Shown piece after piece: positions 10,566 through 20,324 of a stretch of DNA of 64,000 nt. A program made the position numbers and the translations under genes. The notes beneath the pieces are model-generated. The model saw only the letters and a program-made list of their open reading frames with translations. It had not been told where the DNA came from and searched no databases. How positions within the stretch are numbered: position 1 is the stretch's first letter; every line of letters starts with the position of its first letter. Origin of the DNA: Saccharomycopsis fibuligera x Saccharomycopsis cf. fibuligera (Eukaryota; Ascomycota; Saccharomycetes; Ascoideales; Saccharomycopsidaceae); assembly GCA_001936135.1 (NCBI GenBank), contig CP012820.1:1798001-1862000 (forward strand). Reading direction: 5' to 3'.

Positions 10566-13107
10566 GATCTAATCTTATCGTATAAAACCACTTTCCTTGT
10601 TTTCGAAAATTTAGTTGATTTAAAGTAGAATGTTGAATATTATGGGACCAGCTTTGTATTGCTAAGCAAGCAATAAGATACAAGCAAAATAAAGCTATTG
10701 AGAGTAATTTTGTCAAGCAAAAAGAAAAGTCACTGGTGACTTTCCAGTGTTCAAAATCGATGTAATGATACAAATCTGTCGTTTTGAGCTCTCTGGTATG
10801 GCTGACGTTTGCCCAAACCGATCGAACGATGCGCTTGCGATCTCTATGAACGAAAATATATGGGACACAATAATCATTACTATATGCACTACGTATAACA
10901 GCATGCATTAACGGTTTTTCTATATAAATAGTTCAGACCAGTACAAAATAAGAATGAATAAGATTTACTAAATTAGCTTTTGACTTTGATAAGAATAATT
11001 ACGCTCCTCAATTTGGTTTGGGAATTTGTTTCTTCTTATGTTGTTTTAGTGAGTACATAGCTAAGCGCAGCTTTTTCTTTTGTTGCGAGCTGGTAACTAC
11101 ATGTAGTATGGTTTAGCCAACGTGGCTAGGAATTAAATTACAATTTAACCATGCTGCGCAACAAGGATGCAACACTATTCAAAATGCCTTAACTGACGAC
11201 ATTTTATTTTCAACACTAATCTTGTACCATGAAGAAATAATGCTCTATATATCTTATAGTGCTGAAGTTTGTAGAGCAGGAAAAAAATATATAAGCCAAA
11301 ACCAAAACAAGTGCATACTTTCACAAAGATGGCCCAAAGTGCTTTAACAGGATAGCTGTAAACAAGTTGAAAATTACGGTCATGTTAACTGGCCGCAATG
11401 GAATACTAATCAATGTTGGAAAGTTGCTAAAAAGATTTCACAAAAAGGAAAGTGAAATAATCTTTACTTACATTACCAAAAGCTAAGAATTGACCAAGTA
11501 GAGGCATGAGCTTTTCGATTACCAAGATGCATTAACAAAGCATAAGAATCGAATAAATCCTTTTAACCCAACAGCAAAAAAGTTTGCTGTTGGTCGCTTT
11601 ATAAACATGAACCATTTTCAGCATCCTCATTACTCCACAGAAAAAAAGGGGGTGTCTGAAGGGGTGTGAAATGTGTTCTGTGTTCTGTATCTACGCGTGT
11701 GACTTAGTTGCGATAAACATTGAATTAAACAGCATTGCAATTACAAACACCACTTTGCTGGGCAATTGATGTTAATGAATAACAGGGCAAATAAGTGAAT
11801 AATGGAGCTGAAATAAAGATCGAATATTAGCAAATACAATTCATGTATGTATACAACAATAGTATATTTTACAATTGTAACCTTTCTACAATATATTATC
11901 CGGAATCAGAACATTCAGCTTTGCTCAAGTGGAGGATTTGTTTTTATAGTACCTGAAATTTAGTTCAGCATATAAAACCACAAAACAAAACAAAACAATT
12001 GTAAATAAAACTGTAACAGCATAATACAAAAAGCAGGACACAAACAGCAGGACACAAACAGCACAATTAGTCACATAAAAACGAAATAAGTTGTGTTTTA
12101 TAAACTGCTACATCTTGAAGTGCGACGTTAGAGATGTTTTTGATTTTTTCAAAGGAAGTTTGCATACATAGTTCTCTTCGTCGTCGTTAGTAACACTACT
12201 AACCGTAGAATGCGCGGAATGCAGGGCTTTTGGGTTGCGGCTGTAAACAGGCTAAATTATAACGTGGCGTTTCAGTTGTACCCTTCAACTCTGTATTTTT
12301 CCCCTGTTGTGCTCCGCTATAACGGTGCGATAAGCGCAACGAAGATTATTCGACTCAGGCTGGATGGTGTATGGCCAACATCTAATCTCGCTGGTCTTAA
12401 GATAAGTCATGTATTTAACGTATTGATATGTTAAATGTAAATTGTGCTCTGAGTACATTGTAGCATTGACTCGGTGAAAGTGGGACATGGTTGTTATACT
12501 AGTATCTTTAATTTCAAGTGTAGTTAGTCTGCAAGGTTATTGTCCATATTTACTGCACAGAAACAAATAAGAGAAAAGCCCAAGCCCATAGATATGTTAT
12601 CTTCGCGCATCTATACCAGCTTGTTCTGTTCAAACTTTTGAAATGATGCTTCAATCTTTTGTCATAAAAACTTTACTTTATAAGAAAAATTCTATTGCAT
12701 AAAAAGTAAATACAAAAAGTAATTAAAAGCGGAAGGGAGGATAACAAAAGAATCAAAAATTTGGAAAAATTACTAATAAAAACTAAATAAATGAATAGAT
12801 AAAAAGAAAATAAAAATAAACAGCAGCTATCTGACGAGGAACTTAAAAAGCAATTTTTTTTTCATATTTTCAATTTCTTTTCATTTGAAAACACCGACGG
12901 GGCATACAAGCAAAAAAAAATAACCAATTAAAGCAAAATGATAAAATAAAAATAACAACAAGGAATCAATTAAAATTGAGATATACTAACGGTGATATTA
13001 ATAATGATGAGAGTAGTAATAATAATAGAAATAGTAACGTTTAGAAAATTCTGCAGTCTTTTAGTTAGTTGAGCGAACCCAACTTTGTTGCTGCACGGTC
13101 AAACTGC
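10566..13107. other. Long gene-free region (2.5 kb), TCA17 upstream side and RHO1 3' side
   Basis: AT-rich DNA without a convincing ORF or recognisable tRNA. It contains an inverted repeat at 12186-12203 (GTTAGTA, 4-nt spacer, TACTAAC) next to a GC-richer patch at about 12180-12370. The segment from 12720 to 13060 is very A-rich and probably the 3' flank of RHO1. Confidence 0.5.
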
Positions 13108-13707
13108 TTATAAAATGGTACATTTCTTAGATCTTTTTGGTTTATTTTCTTTAGCCGCCAAAGAAGCTCTAGTAGCGGTTTCGAAAACTTCCCTAACACC
13201 TTGACCAGTCTTAGCAGAGCATTCCAAGTACTTTTGGGCATCGATCTTGTCAGCAACAGATTGACCTTCAGCAGAAGAAATTGGTTGTTGAGAAGATTGT
13301 CTTAACTTTTCAATAGTGGCTGGGTCGTTTCTCAAATCACATTTACAACCAACCAAAAGAATTGGAACGTTTTGACAGAAATGCAAAACTTCAGAAATCC
13401 ATTTTTCTTGAACGTTGTCCAATGAATCTGGCAAGTCAACAGCAAAACAGATCAAAATAACGTTGGAATCTGGGTAAGATAATGGTCTTAAACGGTCGTA
13501 ATCTTCTTGACCAGCGGTATCCCAAAGAGCCAACTCAACTCTTCTACCGTCAACTTCAACATCAGCAACATAGTTTTCAAAAACGGTTGGAACGTAAACT
13601 TCTGGGAAAGTACCTTTAGAAAAGACAATCAACAAACAAGTTTTACCACAAGCACCATCACCAACGATGACCAATTTTCTTCTAATTTCAGCAGCTGGAG
13701 GAGCCAT
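13108..13707 (-). CDS. RHO1: Rho family small GTPase Rho1
   Basis: A 199-residue GTPase. It has the P-loop GDGACGKT at residues 16-23, the effector loop around TVFENYVAD, the switch II motif DTAGQEDYD, the base-recognition segment GCKCDL (where many family members have TKxDL or KVDL), ECSAKTG and a short basic tail (KPKRSKK) before a CTIL prenylation box. The final Leu predicts geranylgeranylation and membrane attachment. Rho1 activates glucan synthase and the Pkc1 cell-wall pathway at sites of growth. The RHO1-specific insert region and the C-terminus fit Rho1 rather than Cdc42 or Rho3. The start is the ATG at 13705-13707, 21 bases downstream of a probable 5'-leader splice acceptor. Confidence 0.96.
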   Translation of the reverse strand: MAPPAAEIRRKLVIVGDGACGKTCLLIVFSKGTFPEVYVPTVFENYVADVEVDGRRVELALWDTAGQEDYDRLRPLSYPDSNVILICFAVDLPDSLDNVQEKWISEVLHFCQNVPILLVGCKCDLRNDPATIEKLRQSSQQPISSAEGQSVADKIDAQKYLECSAKTGQGVREVFETATRASLAAKENKPKRSKKCTIL

Positions 13708-13728
13708 TCTGTCTTATAATAATATAGT

Positions 13729-14046
13729 CTAAATGTAAAAGTTAGTATTATATTCCCAATGAATAGTTAAGCGCGCTAAGAACACAACTATTTTCTCCCT
13801 TTCTGTTTTGCTTTTGTTAGAGTATCTTTTTCTTTTACAACACAATTCCAAATGATCACGGTACACAAACTGGAATCTGGTTTTGCACTATCCTTAAGTC
13901 CTTCCATCGATTTATGTAACAGATCATCAGTAACACAAGTCTATTAAATAATCCGCATTAAGGTAGTAAACTTATTTTGGGAAAGTAATTGGAAACTTAG
14001 TTCCGAAACTAGGAACTAAGAGTAATTTTCCAAACTGCAGATCCTC

Positions 14047-14084
<38 letters not shown>

Positions 14085-14679
14085 GTTAAAGAGATCCATT
14101 AACAAAAATTAATGATGTTTGACCAACAGAAAATTGGCCACAAATAAGTCAATGGATATAAGGCTAGAAGTAGATTATATTTTGACCACCAATTCAAGCC
14201 GAATTCAACCGGCAAGCCAAGGGGGGCAAAGCTGTAAAAGACCAGACTTATTGGTAACAATTGGAATTAGAAAACAAAAAACAGGAAACTGAATCGTTTT
14301 GGTATTGCAACAATCAGTTTCAAAATGAAAGAAGATAAAATAACAGAAAAAATTATTTGCAGCCTGCGTACAATAGGTAATAAACGAAATCAAGGAGTGA
14401 GTAAAATAGATGAGTTGACGGATCTCGCCTGTAAGCAAAAACAGTGAGAGATCTGTTCTCTTTTATTCGAGTTCTAAGAAACCAGTTCTCTCTCTTTTTT
14501 TTAAAAAAAAATTTAATCTTGTCTTTTCAAGTTTTTAATCTTAAGCACTTATGTACTGCGAATATGAGGAAACATTATTGTGTATGATTGTGATGTGTTA
14601 TTTATCTAGCCAGATCGCAAAAGTGGTAGGGAGAATTGGGTGAGAAGCAAATAAATAAATCTATTCAATAGATACATAC
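13729..14679 (-). other. Probable 5'-leader intron of RHO1
   Basis: Directly upstream of the RHO1 ATG the minus strand reads TACTAAC (13747-13741), a pyrimidine-rich gap and TTTAG ending at 13729, which is a textbook branch site and acceptor. The only exact GTATGT donor I find within 1 kb upstream begins at 14679 (preceded by CTTAG). This would make a 951-bp intron in the untranslated leader. The acceptor side is well supported and the donor is a best guess. The intron would include a 36-nt A run (14048-14083) and a hairpin (13996-14020). Confidence 0.5.
13996..14020. repeat. Inverted repeat upstream of RHO1
   Basis: CTTAGTTCC at 13996-14004 and its exact complement GGAACTAAG at 14012-14020 are separated by seven bases. 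The outer bases (GGAAA and TTTTCC) nearly extend the pairing. It lies inside the proposed RHO1 leader intron. Confidence 0.7.
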
Positions 14680-15440
14680 CTAAGTATAAAAAATTCTTGG
14701 GAAAGCAGAATTATCTGATAACGTGAAGTTAGGGTTAAAATAACAGATGGACAGATATATTAACAGTAAAAGGGAAAAAGGATAAGGTAGCAAATGAGAG
14801 AAGAAAGAAGAAAAGAAAGCGGCAGAAGATTGGAACGACCGCAGAAGAGAGAAAATAACAACAGTGCCAGAAAACAAGAGCAAAAAAAAAAAAGCGCTGA
14901 GCGGGAGATCAGCGCACTACCACAAAGTTACTATGCGCCCGCATAGAAAAGATATAAATAAAATCTGGAACAGAGAAACAAAAAACACAATAAAAGGCAG
15001 ATATGGACGGGTAATATCATGCATATACGCAGGTTCTCAGGGTAGTGGCAAGTTGGAACTTCTGCCGCGCCTTCTTCTCGGCGTTTCTGCCATACACACC
15101 TATCATCAAGTTGTAGAAAGCACCCCCTTTCCCTTAAGTAGCTCCGGGGGCACTCTCGCCTACCGGTAAAACACATACCACATAACCGAGGGTATGACTG
15201 CCACAGGCAAAAGCATGAAAGGGGGGATCTTTGCATAGAGCCACACCATTCCGCAGATACAAGTTAACGCGATTTGGACCTGGTTGTACACATTTGATTT
15301 TTTGATTATCGTGTTTTGTAGTATGATTGAGGGAAGCATTTATGAATTGTTGCCAAGAATGGGCACCTTATCTTGTTAATAGCATCAAGTTTCTGAGAAA
15401 AAGAAGAATGCTTTAATAATATTATTCGAAGATTATCATA
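14680..15440. other. Upstream region of RHO1, no gene
   Basis: This probably contains the RHO1 promoter and first leader exon. A hairpin with 7-bp arms (GCGCTGA / TCAGCGC, 14894-14915) sits in a purine-rich stretch. The open frames here show no family resemblance. Confidence 0.4.
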
Positions 15441-15444
15441 CGAA

Positions 15445-16895
15445 GTGTATAGCAAGTGCATGTCACGCCCTCAAATTGATAATAGCCCCAATTTCAGTTT
15501 GTTTTTCTTGAGATCATACCAAAGAGATTATATCAAGAGTTGTTTGAACGCTTTCAGGGGGAGGGGCAAAAGAAGATTGGCAATAAATTTAGTTACCGGC
15601 GGTGGGGAATTTGGTAATATCAGTAGCTTGCCCATATACTTTAAACAGATTGATGACAAGTAAGGTGATAAAGTTCTTATTGTGTACACCGTCTAAAATT
15701 TTGGCCATGCAAGCCTTGAAAACCTGTAAGTACTTCATGTCTGATAAAATAGTCAAAATAGATTTAGGGCACACTAAGGTTCTTATAGATTTTGTTGATA
15801 CTATTGTATCATACTCGAAGAAAAGGCTTCTATCTCAAAAAATTTTATTTCAGTATAATATCAAAGATTTCAAGCTTATAATCATTGATGATGCACATCG
15901 TGCGGCTGCAAAAATATAGATTTTTATCCTAAAGCATTTTGGACTAAATACGAATCATTTTAGAGTAACGTGGTTGGCTTTTCTGTAACTTAATCAGACA
16001 TTATTGTAAAGCTTTGTCTGATTCATTTGATTGTATTATTTTGCATAAAAGGATGGACGAGATGATAAATGAAGGTCGGTTATGTGATAAAAAATTTACG
16101 ACTGTAAACACAAATATTGATTTATCAGCAGTCAACAAATAGAATTTTTACCGTTTCCGGTTTATCCAGAAAAAATACTATCTGTTTATACAATCTTAGA
16201 GAACAACTTAAAACTTATAACTGTTCATAGTTCCAAATCAACTATGCTTTTCGAGATGGAGAAATCCCATTATTAATGGATTGTAAAGTTTTCACTGAAG
16301 CAACAGATATATTGATTGCATCTTATTGGCAGGACCAGTAAAAATCAAAAGAGCAGGGCAGATAATCCGAAAAGAAACAATAAGAAATTGAATAACAAAA
16401 AGTAAGCTGCTGTAAAAAGAGTATCTAATGCTGATTATCCGGGCTATACATCTAGTAAAATAATTACTGGCCATGTGTAATTAAATAAAGTTATTGAGGG
16501 AGGGGGGGGGGGATGTAGTGCGTTTTACCTGTGGATACTTCGTACATGAATTATATTATGAATTATATTGAAAATTAAAACTGCAACATGGTGTAATACA
16601 CCTGTCATATTGAAACAAAAATCAAAAATATGTCCTTTCAAAATCGATGTAAAAGATTTTCAATTGAAAAATAGTTATTCTGCCAATAAAAAATTTTTCA
16701 ATAAAAAAAAAAAAGCTAATAGATGTAAATTTACATTCCACAAAGGGACATTGTAAAGATTTGTTTTTTATAATTACAATAAATAGTAAATCATGCCTGA
16801 AAACTTCAACTAATTTCTTTGCTAAGGTTATCTTTAGTACTGATGTTGATAATAGCATCAAGAAGTTGGATAATGTATCTTTAATGGAGGTCAAA
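15445..16895 (+). pseudogene. Decayed IRC3-type DEAD/H helicase
   Basis: Fragments of one helicase lie in the right order but in different frames and with stops. They are a Q-motif/P-loop region with LRSYQRDYIKSCLNAF and LVTGGGEFG (15502-15620, a ruined GSGKT), then CTPSKILAMQALKTCKYF, then FKLIIIDDAHRAA in place of IIIDEAHHA (to 15918), then ALSDSFDCIILHKRM and MINEGRLCDKKFTTVNTNID (16010-16141), then FRDGEIPLLMDCKVFTEATD (about 16240-16305), then in a shifted frame IDCILLAGPVKIKRAGQIIRK (motifs V-VI), and a weak C-terminal tail to about 16895. This is the order of the mitochondrial helicase Irc3. At least five frame changes or stops show it cannot be expressed as one protein. Confidence 0.8.
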
Positions 16896-16910
16896 ATAGG
16901 AGAGTCGATG

Positions 16911-16960
16911 TGAGGTGAGGTGAGGTAAGGTAAGGTGAGGTGAGGTGAGGTGAGGTGAAG
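16911..16960 (+). repeat. Pentanucleotide array (TGAGG/TAAGG)10
   Basis: Ten consecutive 5-bp units, seven TGAGG, two TAAGG and a final TGAAG, immediately after the helicase relic. The strand is G-rich, with GG doublets every five bases, so it could form two-layer G-quadruplexes or be a telomere-like remnant. Neither is shown by the sequence. Confidence 0.9.
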
Positions 16961-17445
16961 GATATGTACTTTTAGCTAGCAGGATAAAATTTGCGCTTTT
17001 GTGCTTTATGGCATAGAACATAACGGAATATCATATTTTAATATAAATTGCCCGCGTTCGTTTTGTCTTTAAATTATCGAAATTAATACAATTATCTAAT
17101 CGTCTTTTATATAGTTTTTGTGACAATAACAAGGAGCCGGAACTGTACCACTTCTAATTCACTTTCAAATATTGCCAAAAATTTCTGTAAATTTTATAAA
17201 CCAAATATTAGCGCAGTATAAATAAATAAAAAACCATGTACCAGGCCATATTAATGAATATGAAGGAAAAAGACGTTAACCTAGAAAAATTAATGTCATA
17301 GATTATGAACTAATAGATTTTTTAGTAAGTACACGTTAATTGCAGTATTTGGTGGGGCCAAAAGATATATATAAAAATTGGAAAAAAAACCTCGAGATTC
17401 ATTTTGCTCTAAGTTAAACCCACCACATTGAGATGAGTTGTTAAT

Positions 17446-17535
17446 AATGATAGTGTTCATACTGATAGTGTTCATAATGATAGTGTTCATAATGATAGTG
17501 TTCATAATGATAGTGTTCATAATGATAATGTTCGT
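17446..17535 (-). repeat. Six 15-bp tandem units, encoding (EHYHY)n if translated
   Basis: Units of AATGATAGTGTTCAT (plus strand) run from 17446 to 17535, the last one diverged. On the minus strand they read as repeated Glu-His-Tyr-His-Tyr at the end of an open frame extending back to about 17738. That upstream part is Cys-rich (SICDNKC, ALNCHPSC) and contains a hydrophobic stretch, but it has no ATG start. Either a broken gene fragment or chance coding of a minisatellite. Confidence 0.7.
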
Positions 17536-17970
17536 AAGTCTGACGAGTTTCGGAGTTACCATAATTAGTGTTACCAGCAAATATCCCAAAAGCCGGTAGT
17601 GTGTACCCCAATACTGGTACTGCTAACAGAAGCTTGCCTTTCCTGCAGGATGGGTGGCAGTTCAATGCGTAGTAACATTTATTGTCGCATATACTATGCG
17701 TATGCGTGCTTAAGACTACAGGACAACGGGCGATCTAATAGTATGGCTCACCGAGAATAACAGCTTGCTGGTACTTGACTGAAAACAGAGATTCTCCGAG
17801 CTAGTACACAGAACCAGATATACAGGAAGAATATTAACTACGGGAAACAGAAAAAAAGATTTGAAGCTCCTTACTCATAAAATGAAACCGAAACAAAATT
17901 TATTCTAAAAGCTAAAAAAATCAGTATCCATGAAAAAAATCAATACAAAACCCACAAAAATATAAACAGA

Positions 17971-18071
17971 TAGCGGGTGGACCCGCTATTTCCTAAACAT
18001 CGAATTGTCCAGCAATGCGTTGCGGATAGCCGCCGGGCAACGCGCGAGACAGCGTTAGTGCCTGCACTAAC
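17971..18071. repeat. Cluster of three perfect inverted repeats
   Basis: Three hairpins occur within 101 bp: TAGCGGGT/ACCCGCTA (17971-17988, 2-nt spacer), GCGTTGC/GCAACGC (18017-18043, 13-nt spacer) and GTTAGTGC/GCACTAAC (18054-18071, 2-nt spacer). The segment is distinctly GC-richer than its surroundings. The first also reads CGG-N6-CCG, the spacing bound by some Zn2Cys6 regulators. It could be a structured RNA or a cluster of protein-binding palindromes. Confidence 0.6.
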
Positions 18072-19052
18072 TCTCTCATCGACAGGATCTTTTGCATAAC
18101 ACTGCTTGCGTTGTTTGTATTGTCTTATTTTTTTCTGCTCAAACAAAAAACAATTATCTATTAATGATACAGAGTTAGCTGTGTTTGTTTTGATTCTGCT
18201 AACACGAATCCAACAAGTTAGCTGATTTGACAATTTGCAAAACAGGCTTGGAAGCAGTCAAGAAATTCGGTAGTGTTTGTATTGTACCTCGGTACCTCAG
18301 TTAGAAACCGAGCTTAGAAACCGAGCTAGAGTTCTTGTAAGCGAGATGTTGATGTGAAAGTTAAAAGTGAAATTTAAATTGCCAATAAAAGCAAAAATAA
18401 AAAAAAAATAAAAAGTGTTGTGTACGCATCATAAACGAAACAGTTGCTCACGTTTTCGGGCGAGGAAGCATTGCTTTCTCTTTTTGAATCATAGCTTTCA
18501 TGTATCGAACTGCCAAACATCTCATAATACGAATTCAACAACATCACGATAATCCCTCAATTTGTATAGCTATTATCATTACAATGTATTGTTCTTCCAC
18601 ACTCAACATAGCGATAGTAGAGCTTTGCTATTTCACCGTAAATACGATAAAGAAGTGAATATAAGGAAAATGGAAAGATATTATGTCGTTGTATGGGTAA
18701 CATTATCACCTTATGTCGATCAAAGATGAGACTGTACAACCTCCATTGAGATTTAGACAGATTACTAAAGAACAACAAGTGATAAACTTGAGTGTCTCTG
18801 AATATACTATATGGGCTACATTTCTCAAGCCGAAACATCAATGAGATAATTTATAAATTAGCAACTAGCATATTGCGTCACTGTCAAGTAGTAAAATACA
18901 GATAGTGTATATAGGAAATGATCAATAAAGTAAAACCCAAATATGAAGAGAGAAAATAGAAGGAATACAAGAGCAAAAAAGATGCAATATAATTCGAAAA
19001 GGCAAAACCAAAAAAAGTAAAACCAAAAAAAGTAAAACCAAAAAATTTTCAA

Positions 19053-20324
19053 TTAGGAGTGCTTGATATTTGATAGCTCGGCCCAACCATTATGCATAGC
19101 TGTAGTATCACTATTGCGTCTTTCAACACCATTGCTTCGACTAAAACGTCTTTGTATACCTCTTGGCTGTTTGACGAGATTCCCACTATCTTCCGCACTG
19201 GATGGACTAGTTGAAGGAGTAGAGTCAATCAGATTTGCATTGCTAATGACTTTGGATAGTCCATAGTTTGACTTCTTATTGCCGCTGGTCGATGTATCAG
19301 CGGCGTTGTCAATTCCGTTAATTTCATCAGTTCCACCCTGTAACTCCGATGACGATAAAGGTGACCCATTATCACTTGGAGGTGTCTTTTGCAAACTGTT
19401 TAGATCAGATATACTGGCCTCTGGAGTACTTGGTGACTTATTGCTATCGGATTGTTGATCACCAAGTTTCATCTGTTGGTGCTGCTGTTCTTTTTCATTG
19501 AATTCCTGCTGCTCCTTTTCCTTTTGCAACTCCAATTTCTTTTGTTCTCGTTGCTGTCTTTTACTTTCTTTTACCAAAGCTTTTTTCTTGTAGGTCACTA
19601 TGCGTGCAAGTTTTTTGTAATATCTTAAGGTGTCGGCAATAGTGTTTGCACTGCGGATCCAGTCGTTTTCGCTCGCATTGTTTCGATTCACGTCATGTTT
19701 CAGTAGCTCAAAGTTTCTCATTTTCGATAAATGTATCGAGGGGTTGCCTTCCATGAGCACAGGATATGTTCTGGTGAAAGGTATTGTATCAGCATTTTTT
19801 GAATTAAATTTAGCCTTTGGTGTCTTCTTGAAGTCACTTAGCTGTATATTTGTGGTGATAAATTTAGGTGTAATTTTACGTGAGTTCACAGTGGTGGCAC
19901 TGCTGCTCTGAGGTATGCTTGCTGAATGAGCTCCGATCGCAGCGTCATTGGTGTTTATTTGCAGAGAAGCCAGTTCTAATGATATTGTATCATATTTCTT
20001 GCTCTTGCTATTGCTATTGGAAATTGCAACTTTTCTTTTTTTGTTACTTCTTGTATTAGTTAACAGTTGTCGCTGCTGCTGCTGTTGGGGTTGTGGTTGT
20101 AATTGTTGTGATTGGTTTTGCTGAGTGTCTTCAGTTTCGTCGGTGCTAGTTGCCGCGGTGCTGGATACCAGCGTCGCTTCAGATTTCAACGACGTTAGCG
20201 AGGTTCTTCTTCTCTTGCCTTTCGATGTACTTGACAATCCAAACCTCTGGTTATAAGAATCTGGATTATAATGCAACGTAACAATCCTCAGCGGCTTCTC
20301 GCTTCTTGTGGATTGGGGTGCCAT
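19053..20324 (-). CDS. Unrecognised Gln/Ser-rich protein with a Lys/Glu-rich coiled-coil segment
   Basis: A 423-residue frame with the ATG at 20322-20324. It contains nuclear-localisation-like basic clusters (SKGKRRRTS near residue 34, NKKRKVA near residue 93) and a Gln-rich tract (about 69-86). A more ordered centre at about 185-270 includes NPSIHLSKMRNFELLKHDVNRN and WIRSANTIADTLRYYKKLARIV, running into a highly charged helix (KKKALVKESKRQQREQKKLELQKEKEQQEF). The C-terminus is Ser/Thr-rich. The composition suggests a nuclear chromatin or transcription factor subunit. I do not recognise the family. It is a real gene on length, codon regularity and the conserved-looking centre. Confidence 0.75.
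   Translation of the reverse strand: MAPQSTRSEKPLRIVTLHYNPDSYNQRFGLSSTSKGKRRRTSLTSLKSEATLVSSTAATSTDETEDTQQNQSQQLQPQPQQQQQRQLLTNTRSNKKRKVAISNSNSKSKKYDTISLELASLQINTNDAAIGAHSASIPQSSSATTVNSRKITPKFITTNIQLSDFKKTPKAKFNSKNADTIPFTRTYPVLMEGNPSIHLSKMRNFELLKHDVNRNNASENDWIRSANTIADTLRYYKKLARIVTYKKKALVKESKRQQREQKKLELQKEKEQQEFNEKEQQHQQMKLGDQQSDSNKSPSTPEASISDLNSLQKTPPSDNGSPLSSSELQGGTDEINGIDNAADTSTSGNKKSNYGLSKVISNANLIDSTPSTSPSSAEDSGNLVKQPRGIQRRFSRSNGVERRNSDTTAMHNGWAELSNIKHS

Larger units (their letters stand above)
16961..19052. other. Gene-poor region between the helicase relic and the Gln/Lys-rich gene
   Basis: Apart from the 15-bp array and the hairpin cluster, the region has no supported gene. The last 200 bp contain repeated AAAACCAAAAAAAGT units (about 19003-19046) just downstream of the next gene. 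Confidence 0.5.

Noticed and set aside
10501-10908. 135-codon minus-strand frame overlapping TCA17 exon 1
   Set aside because: It competes with the well-supported TCA17 first exon and shows no family features.
12186-12203. GTTAGTA-TACTAAC palindrome as an intron branch site
   Set aside because: No consensus donor and no coding exon on either side. More likely a bZIP-type palindrome or chance.
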